From assembly GCA_964517135.1 (NCBI GenBank), contig CAZFBA010000071.1:1-5316 (forward strand): a stretch of DNA of 5,316 bases. Direction: 5' to 3'. Of the stretch, positions 1 to 3,454 are shown piece after piece. The translations under genes and the position numbers were made by a program. Positions within the stretch are counted from its first letter, which is position 1. Each line of letters begins with the position of its first letter. Source of the stretch: CAZFBA01 sp964517135. GTDB lineage: Bacteria > Cyanobacteriota > Vampirovibrionia > JBFMGH01. The notes under the pieces were generated by a model. It was not told where the DNA came from. It worked only from the letters and a program-made list of their open reading frames with translations, and searched no databases.

Positions 1-20
1 TGTTCCCTGTTATAGGAGGG

Positions 21-55
21 TTTCAGGGCGCCGGGCGCAGCCCGGCGCCCTGAAA
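21..55. repeat. Perfect GC-rich hairpin, 16-bp arms, 3-nt loop
   Basis: The left arm at 21-36 (TTTCAGGGCGCCGGGC) is the exact reverse complement of the right arm at 40-55, with loop GCA between them. No U-tract follows on either strand, so it is not a normal rho-independent terminator. It stands out because the window around it is AT-rich. A REP-like dispersed hairpin or a structured RNA element is possible. With only one copy visible here the class cannot be decided. Confidence 0.8.
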
Positions 56-67
56 ACCGACCCCTGA

Positions 68-82
68 GGGTGGGTGGGCGGG
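68..82 (+). other. G-quadruplex motif with four G3 runs and 1-nt loops
   Basis: The sequence is GGGTGGGTGGGCGGG: four runs of three G separated by T, T and C. Single-base loops are the arrangement known to give the most stable parallel quadruplexes. It sits 12 bases after the 21-55 hairpin and just before a second hairpin, in a segment with no convincing gene. Its role is unknown. Confidence 0.75.
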
Positions 83-88
83 CCCTGA

Positions 89-103
89 GCGGCCGAAGGC
101 CGC
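89..103. repeat. Short GC hairpin (GCGGCC-GAA-GGCCGC)
   Basis: Six-base perfect arms at 89-94 and 98-103 enclose loop GAA. It is the third structured element in the GC-rich stretch 21-110. The rest of 1-249 shows no convincing coding frame, promoter pair or RNA gene. A 39-codon frame at 120-239 has no ribosome binding site. Confidence 0.6.
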
Positions 104-244
104 CTACTGCTTCTAATACATGTTCAGACAGCACCAGAAAAATGAGCTCACCAGCAATACCCTCATAACTACCAGGCCCGGCAGCAGCCTGCTAACCAAA
201 CCTTTTCCCCAAAATATTGAAATATATTACCCCCCTTAGTAAGC

Positions 245-274
245 AAAAAAATTGGAAGTATCTTACTTCCAATT
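245..274 (-). terminator. Rho-independent terminator of the minus-strand small-gene unit
   Basis: Perfect 11-bp arms at 250-260 and 264-274 (AATTGGAAGTA / TACTTCCAATT) enclose a TCT loop. Read on the minus strand, the stem is followed by an uninterrupted T-run (complement of A245-A250). This is the standard terminator layout. It lies downstream of the two minus-strand small genes at 438-590 and 659-919, with no other gene between, and probably ends their transcript. Confidence 0.75.
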
Positions 275-437
275 AAACTGAGGTTATTAGCACTGTTAGA
301 ATTGAACTTTATACTATTAAACTAGCTTATTCCAATATAGGAACTCTTTATTGCTTTGTTTAATGAAAAGTGATTTTTATTTAAAGGTAATTTATTTATA
401 ATCTTTTCGGGTTAGTTTCTTAATGAAGTTATTTAGA

Positions 438-590
438 TTAGCCAGCGAAAGCTGATACGACGCAGGAGCTGCCAGTGAATGAATTAACTGAGGTGTTGAT
501 TGTGGCTGCGACGTTAGAGAAAACTGCTATTAAGAGAACTGTTCCGGTGATCAAGATTGCTTTATTAACTTTATTTCTTGATTGTGTCAT
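438..590 (-). CDS. 50-aa peptide with signal-peptide or membrane-anchor N-terminus, unknown function
   Basis: This short frame starts at ATG 590-588 and stops at TAA 440-438. The N-terminus is basic (Arg5, Lys7, Lys10), followed by a hydrophobic run at about residues 11-25 (AILITGTVLLIAVF). Small residues follow (SNVAAT, about 25-30), which could be a signal peptidase I site. The tail is Ser/Thr/Val-rich with a single Cys43. The layout is that of a secreted peptide or small membrane protein. A GGGGG run lies about 11 bases upstream of the ATG, so the ribosome binding site is only moderate. It follows the 86-aa gene by 68 bases on the same strand and precedes a terminator, suggesting one transcript. 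I recognise no family. A plus-strand frame with its own ribosome binding site overlaps it (475-768), and this is the main doubt. Confidence 0.5.
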   Translation of the reverse strand: MTQSRNKVNKAILITGTVLLIAVFSNVAATINTSVNSFTGSSCVVSAFAG

Positions 591-658
591 TTCTTGTGAG
601 TCCCCCAACTTTAACCCTTACTTACCTTCTTTGTTTTACCCGTTTGTTTTTTTGTTTG

Positions 659-919
659 TTATGCCTGTGTGCCGGCTGTTTCTTGTGGTCCACCCTGTCC
701 TTTGCCACCCATTTGCATTGCGAGCATTGCCTGGCCATAAACACCCATTTGCTGAAGGTGGTTCATAGCTACATCTGGCTGAACTCTTTGTGTTTGAATA
801 GGGTTTGTTGCTTGCTGAACTTGTTTGCTTTCTTGCTGTTCTCCGCCTTTGAAGGGGTTTACAGCTTCAACTCTTTGAATGAATGGGTTTGATTTGATTC
901 CTTGGATAGCTAGTGTCAT
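659..919 (-). CDS. 86-aa Gln/Gly-rich small protein, unknown function
   Basis: The start is ATG 919-917, preceded 6 bases upstream by a strong Shine-Dalgarno (GGGGAGGA on the minus strand, 933-926). An upstream ATG at 976 would add 19 residues but has no such site. The protein has no Cys, and 17 of its 86 residues are Gln. The N-terminal third carries two NPF tripeptides (residues 11-13 and 21-23). The middle (27-57) is Q-rich and polar. The tail (58-79) is rich in Gly, Met and Gln, including GGKGQGG at 71-77. There is no signal peptide or membrane segment, and it is probably at least partly disordered. It heads a minus-strand unit with the 50-aa peptide and a terminator. Two plus-strand frames lie antisense to it and look like shadows. 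I do not recognise a family. Confidence 0.65.
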   Translation of the reverse strand: MTLAIQGIKSNPFIQRVEAVNPFKGGEQQESKQVQQATNPIQTQRVQPDVAMNHLQQMGVYGQAMLAMQMGGKGQGGPQETAGTQA

Positions 920-925
920 TATTTT

Positions 926-933
926 TCCTCCCC
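926..933 (-). promoter_or_regulatory. Strong ribosome binding site deciding the start of the 86-aa gene
   Basis: On the minus strand this reads GGGGAGGA, six bases ahead of ATG 919. It is among the best Shine-Dalgarno matches in the window. It selects the internal ATG over the upstream ATG at 976 and argues that the minus strand is the coding one here. Confidence 0.7.
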
Positions 934-953
934 GATTTCTCAACCTTTTGATT

Positions 954-983
954 TGTATATGCATAAAAACAATCATTTGATAA
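954..983 (-). promoter_or_regulatory. Possible promoter of the minus-strand small-gene unit
   Basis: On the minus strand, TTATCA (983-978) and TATACA (959-954) are separated by 18 bases. Each is a partial match to the sigma-70 hexamers. Transcription would start near 947 and give a leader of about 28 bases to ATG 919. The region is AT-rich, so chance matches are easy. Confidence 0.3.
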
Positions 984-1018
984 AAGTTGATAGTAAAAAT
1001 AAAAAACAGTTACATTTG

Positions 1019-1046
1019 TTTACACGGTTAATTATTTCAGTATAAT
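1019..1046 (+). promoter_or_regulatory. Sigma-70-type promoter upstream of the Fur-family gene
   Basis: TTTACA (1019-1024), a 16-base spacer and a perfect TATAAT (1041-1046) form the best promoter match in the window. It would give a leader of about 165 bases before ATG 1218. A further extended -10-like site, TG-T-TATAAA, lies at 1060-1068. Confidence 0.5.
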
Positions 1047-1130
1047 GGTCTAAAATACCTGTTATAAAAGCATTTATACCCTGGCTCTAAAGAGTATTTT
1101 ACGTTAGATATTGTTCAAAAATTTTTTTTG

Positions 1131-1158
1131 TTGACATACTCTTGGATATAGTATCAAT
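1131..1158 (+). promoter_or_regulatory. Proximal promoter with overlapping 19-bp inverted repeat, possible autoregulatory operator
   Basis: A perfect TTGACA lies at 1131-1136, with weak -10 candidates at about 1152-1158 (TATCAA or ATCAAT). Spanning 1136-1154 is an imperfect 19-bp palindrome with outer arms ATACT and AGTAT. Fur-family regulators bind inverted repeats of about this size and often repress their own gene. Placing the operator between the -35 and -10 fits repression. That it is bound by the adjacent gene product is inference. Confidence 0.4.
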
Positions 1159-1217
1159 TAAAACCAGTGCATAACTTAAAAAATTTTCGATTTTCAGAAT
1201 ATTTAGAAAGAGAAGAA

Positions 1218-1610
1218 ATGAAAAAAAATGCCCGGCAGGTTGCTTTAAAAACTTATCACAAAGAAATTATAAGCATTTTAGAAGAAAAATGTGCCCTTAA
1301 TGCCTATGAAATATTTGAACATTTAAAAGAGCGTGAAAATATCTCTATAAGTCAGACAACCGTCTACCGTGCTCTGAATTATATGGTTGAAAACCATTTA
1401 TTAAAACCTGTTAATCTCAATGATGGGCATAACCGTTATGAGTTGATCAGCAAAGAAAATCATCATCACCATTTTATCTGTACGAATTGTCAGCAATTAT
1501 ACCCTGTTGAATGTCCGTTTGAAACGGTTGAAAAGCTTTTACCTGAAGGCTTTAAGGTTAACTTTCATAACTTTGAAATTTTTGGTATCTGTAAAGATTG
1601 TTCAGTGTGA
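1218..1610 (+). CDS. Fur-family metal-responsive repressor (Fur/Zur/PerR type)
   Basis: The predicted cytoplasmic repressor has 130 aa, normal for the family. The N-terminal winged helix carries the recognition segment ISQTTVYRAL (44-53), the Fur-family TVYR signature. The C-terminal dimerisation domain carries the metal sites: Glu75, HHHH at 82-85 leading into Cys88-x-x-Cys91, His117, and Cys125-x-x-Cys128. The two CxxC pairs form the structural Zn site of the family. The four-His run, in place of the HHDH seen in E. coli Fur, also occurs in some Zur proteins, so zinc sensing is possible but not proven. I chose ATG 1218, which has AAGAG five bases upstream. A GTG at 1167 in the same frame would add 17 residues but has no ribosome binding site and would lie almost at the start of the proximal transcript. 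No terminator is visible before the gap. Confidence 0.9.
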   Translation: MKKNARQVALKTYHKEIISILEEKCALNAYEIFEHLKERENISISQTTVYRALNYMVENHLLKPVNLNDGHNRYELISKENHHHHFICTNCQQLYPVECPFETVEKLLPEGFKVNFHNFEIFGICKDCSV

Positions 1611-1662
1611 ATTTTTGTTTATACTTAACCACATAAAAAATTAAACAATTCTAAAAGTCTTC

Positions 1663-1762
1663 NNNNNNNNNNNNNNNNNNNNNNNNNNNNNNNNNNNNNN
1701 NNNNNNNNNNNNNNNNNNNNNNNNNNNNNNNNNNNNNNNNNNNNNNNNNNNNNNNNNNNNNN
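1663..1762. other. Assembly gap of 100 Ns
   Basis: Exactly 100 Ns is the conventional size for a scaffold join of unknown length. The 52 bases before it are AT-rich and non-coding. The first bases after it are GGCCGAA, which also occur in the GC hairpin at 91-97. The order of the Fur-family gene and the QueD-family gene depends on this join. Confidence 0.95.
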
Positions 1763-1791
1763 GGCCGAAATGTCATTTGTTGACCAAAAAC

Positions 1792-1800
1792 TGATATAAT
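1792..1800 (+). promoter_or_regulatory. Extended -10 promoter of the QueD/PTPS-family gene
   Basis: TG-A-TATAAT at 1792-1800 is a perfect extended -10 element, so a strong -35 is not required. A partial -35 (TGTCAT, 1771-1776) lies 18 bases upstream. It overlaps an 11-base palindrome AAATG-T-CATTT (1768-1778) that could be an operator. Transcription would start near 1806. The gene's ribosome binding site AAAGGA (1823-1828) sits 7 bases before ATG 1836. Confidence 0.55.
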
Positions 1801-1835
1801 ATTTTCTGAAGGGGAATTTTTTAAAGGATTAAATT

Positions 1836-2195
1836 ATGTTTGAAGTCATGATAGAAGAAAGCTTCTCAGCCGCCCACAGGCTTTTAGACTATGAAGGCAA
1901 AACAGAAGAAGATATACACGGCCATACATGGAAAGTTCAACTCTATGTTACCGGCGAATATATTGATACTTCAGGTATTCTGATTGATTTTAAAGTCCTC
2001 AGCAAAGACCTGAAAGAAGTGCTTGATATTCTCGATCATACAGACCTTAACTCTCTTAAAGAATTCAAAGACCTGAGCCCCAGCAGCGAGCTCATTGCAA
2101 AATTTATTTATAAAAACCTGAAAACTAAAATACCCGGCCTGTCAAGGGTTTCAGTGCTGGAATCAGAAAAACATAAAGCTTCTTACTGGGAATAA
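1836..2195 (+). CDS. QueD/6-pyruvoyltetrahydropterin synthase family enzyme, probable PTPS-III subtype
   Basis: The 119-aa protein has the length of a single PTPS-fold subunit. Zinc ligands His14 (SAAHRL), His28 and His30 (HGH) are all present. So are the conserved Asp67-His68 (LDHTDLN), the substrate-pocket segment PSSEL (82-86) and Glu109 (VLES). The catalytic Cys of QueD and PTPS, normally four residues before HGH, is missing: the stretch is KTEEDIHGH, with Glu24-Glu25. Replacement of this Cys by Glu marks the PTPS-III group, described in folB-lacking bacteria and Plasmodium. That group makes 6-hydroxymethyl-dihydropterin for folate from dihydroneopterin triphosphate. A folate role is therefore more likely than queuosine synthesis, though no fol or que gene is adjacent. 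The start is fixed by AAAGGA seven bases upstream. The enzyme is expected to be cytosolic. Confidence 0.88.
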   Translation: MFEVMIEESFSAAHRLLDYEGKTEEDIHGHTWKVQLYVTGEYIDTSGILIDFKVLSKDLKEVLDILDHTDLNSLKEFKDLSPSSELIAKFIYKNLKTKIPGLSRVSVLESEKHKASYWE

Positions 2196-2225
2196 AAAGG
2201 TAAAACATTTTCTTTTGTAACAGAT

Positions 2226-2254
2226 TTGCCCCCTATTCCACAATACTGTAACAT
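2226..2254 (+). promoter_or_regulatory. Possible promoter of the MerR-type HTH gene
   Basis: TTGCCC (2226-2231) and TAACAT (2249-2254) are 17 bases apart, a plausible but imperfect sigma-70 pair. The 105-base gap after the QueD-family stop, with no clear terminator, allows either readthrough or this separate promoter. TGTAACA occurs twice here (2217-2223 and 2248-2254) as a direct repeat. Confidence 0.3.
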
Positions 2255-2300
2255 TAATTTTGTTGTCGTAGTGTAAATTAGGGAGCTGTACTGAAAATCA

Positions 2301-2819
2301 ATGAAAACAGCACAAACAAACACCCCGTTTACAGCAGAACAGGTGAGCAAAATGCTCAAGATGGATGAAAACGCCATCCATCAATATTGTAGAGAGTTGC
2401 CGATACGCCCAAAAAGGGATCTCAAAACCGGCAAAGCCATGTTTTCAACCCAGGATATTGATGTACTGAAAAGAGCAAGAGAATGGCATGCTTCAGGTGA
2501 AAGTCTGAGCAATATCTCTAAAAAGCTTACAGTGACAAACCCTCTGAGTACAAGAGTTGCTAACAAAGCTGATATCACTGTGATCATAGAAGCTGTTTCT
2601 CAGGCTAAAGAAAATATCCTTAATGACCTCTCAAGGCTCATGGATGAAAAGCTTGAAGGCATGGATGAAGTAGTTGTAGAACTCATCAAATGCAAGAGCG
2701 AAAACGAAACTCTCAAACAAAAGCTCAAGCTGATTAATGAGGAAAATAACTACCTCAAAGCCGAACTATCAAAGTTCAAAGCCATTAAATTTGGCTTATA
2801 CCGTAAACTCGATTCTTAG
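2301..2819 (+). CDS. MerR-type HTH DNA-binding protein with C-terminal coiled coil
   Basis: The 172-aa protein begins with a MerR-like winged HTH: FTAEQVSKMLKMDENAIHQYC (10-30), a wing with basic residues (36-45), then FSTQDIDVLKRAREW (48-62) and SLSNISKKL (68-76). The remainder, about 92-172, is mostly helical and charged with heptad-like Leu/Ile spacing, notably around 124-160, which predicts a coiled coil. There is no recognisable effector-binding domain, metal-binding Cys set or membrane segment. MerR-HTH plus coiled coil is the architecture of B. subtilis RacA, a chromosome-anchoring protein, and of various plasmid and phage proteins. This is similarity of plan only. An in-frame TGA at 2292 rules out a longer start. 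The nearest Shine-Dalgarno, GGGAG at 2281-2285, is unusually far (15 bases) from ATG 2301. It may act as a regulator or a nucleoid/segregation protein. Confidence 0.75.
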   Translation: MKTAQTNTPFTAEQVSKMLKMDENAIHQYCRELPIRPKRDLKTGKAMFSTQDIDVLKRAREWHASGESLSNISKKLTVTNPLSTRVANKADITVIIEAVSQAKENILNDLSRLMDEKLEGMDEVVVELIKCKSENETLKQKLKLINEENNYLKAELSKFKAIKFGLYRKLDS

Positions 2820-2842
2820 TTTCAAACCTGTTCTTTTTAAGA

Positions 2843-2869
2843 TATAATTATGGAAATACCTGTTTCCAT
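2843..2869 (+). promoter_or_regulatory. -10 element and 7-bp inverted repeat upstream of the 102-aa gene
   Basis: A perfect TATAAT lies at 2843-2848, with only a weak -35 (TTTCAA, 2820-2825). Immediately after it, arms ATGGAAA (2850-2856) and TTTCCAT (2863-2869) enclose a 6-base loop. The inverted repeat covers the expected transcription start, so it could be an operator or a 5' hairpin in the leader. Confidence 0.4.
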
Positions 2870-2898
2870 TTTATTCTATTATGATTAGAGATTGACCT

Positions 2899-3207
2899 AT
2901 GGCCATCTATAACGAACATTGTGAATTAGATCTTGAAAAATTCGATATTTATAACCTTTATCGTGACCAGGTTTGTTATTTAAAGGTCAATAAAAATCAC
3001 TTGAATGTAAATATAGACCCCGATAACTGGAACAAAATCAAGGCCATCATTGAAATGGCTGACTGTGAAGAGCGACGTCAGGCACTGGATAAGTGGTTTG
3101 AAGATGCCGCACCAAATATGTACGGGCAGGGTAAAGACTTTGAGTTTAGCCCGGGTCTACTTGACAGAATAATAGAGCTTCTTAAAGAAAAGTTTGAAAA
3201 AACATAA
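2899..3207 (+). CDS. 102-aa acidic protein of unknown function
   Basis: This is a complete frame from ATG 2899 to TAA 3205-3207. The protein is acidic and soluble-looking, with no signal peptide or membrane segment. Residues 1-40 (MAIYNEHCELDLEKF onward) suggest a short beta-rich part with Cys8 and Cys26. Residues 42-69 (DNWNKIKAIIEMADCEERRQALDKWFED) and 86-100 (LLDRIIELLKEKFEK) look helical. The segment between them, with GQGKDFEFSPG, looks like a loop. The ribosome binding site is weak (AGAG about 9 bases upstream). The gene lies 79 bases after the MerR-type gene on the same strand, with its own TATAAT, and is followed directly by a hairpin. I do not recognise a family. The coding call rests on an uninterrupted frame, natural composition and fit with the flanking signals. 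Confidence 0.75.
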   Translation: MAIYNEHCELDLEKFDIYNLYRDQVCYLKVNKNHLNVNIDPDNWNKIKAIIEMADCEERRQALDKWFEDAAPNMYGQGKDFEFSPGLLDRIIELLKEKFEKT

Positions 3208-3232
3208 GGGCTGACTTAAATTCAGACAGCCC
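3208..3232. terminator. Hairpin between convergent genes, possible bidirectional terminator
   Basis: GC-rich arms GGGCTG (3208-3213) and CAGCCC (3227-3232) begin right after the stop of the 102-aa gene. On the plus strand the following T-rich tract is weak. On the minus strand the stem is followed by TTATGTTTTTT, a better U-tract. It could therefore end the pfp transcript as well as the 102-aa gene transcript. The 13-base loop makes it a modest terminator. Confidence 0.5.
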
Positions 3233-3244
3233 CTCAAGTTTAAT

Positions 3245-3278
3245 TTACTTATTTATATCATTCCACTTAAATAAGTAA
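3245..3278. repeat. 11-bp perfect inverted repeat, AT-rich
   Basis: Arms TTACTTATTTA (3245-3255) and TAAATAAGTAA (3268-3278) are exact reverse complements around a 12-base loop. It lies in the convergent intergenic region 3208-3454, which holds no convincing gene. No U-tract follows on either strand, so an RNA hairpin near the pfp 3' end or a protein-binding site is possible. Confidence 0.55.
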
Positions 3279-3303
3279 TATATGCTGATAGAATTCAGTA
3301 GGG

Positions 3304-3330
3304 TGTTTTTGCCCACACAGCAGGCAAAAC
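3304..3330. repeat. Hairpin repeat copy A (TTTTGCC/GGCAAAA)
   Basis: Arms TTTTGCC (3307-3313) and GGCAAAA (3323-3329) enclose a 9-base loop. The wider string GTTTTTGCC...CAGGCAAAA recurs at 5287-5306 beyond the other end of pfp. No U-tract follows on either strand, so it is not a standard terminator. Confidence 0.5.
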
Positions 3331-3454
3331 TCATCCGTCAAATAATCAATGAGAGGATTTTTATACTCAAAATGTCATCAACAAAAATCACCACACCCGG
3401 CCTCTATAATCTGGAATCTATACTTTACTTAAGAGGTATTAAATTATACGTTTA

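Noticed and set aside
120..239. 39-codon plus frame starting ATG 120, and an alternative Q/P/Y-rich frame 146-220 ending in TGA
   Set aside because: Neither has a ribosome binding site, the second has no start and is cut by a TGA at 143-145. Could be the decayed tail of a gene, but the evidence is too thin.
443..454. CAGC-GAAA-GCTG GNRA tetraloop hairpin
   Set aside because: Only 4 bp and isolated. It lies in the C-terminal codons of the 50-aa frame and no larger RNA fold was seen around it.
578..892. 104-codon plus frame
   Set aside because: Antisense to the Q-rich gene, full of Leu/Phe/Cys as expected from reversed Gln/Lys codons, and without a good ribosome binding site.
1167..1217. GTG 1167 as start of the Fur-family gene
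   Set aside because: No ribosome binding site and it lies at the expected transcript start of the proximal promoter. ATG 1218 fits the family's usual N-terminus, though the longer form is not excluded if the distal promoter is used.
2183..2587. Minus-strand frames at 2183-2377 and 2381-2587
   Set aside because: They lie antisense mostly to the MerR-type gene and show no start signals or recognisable features.
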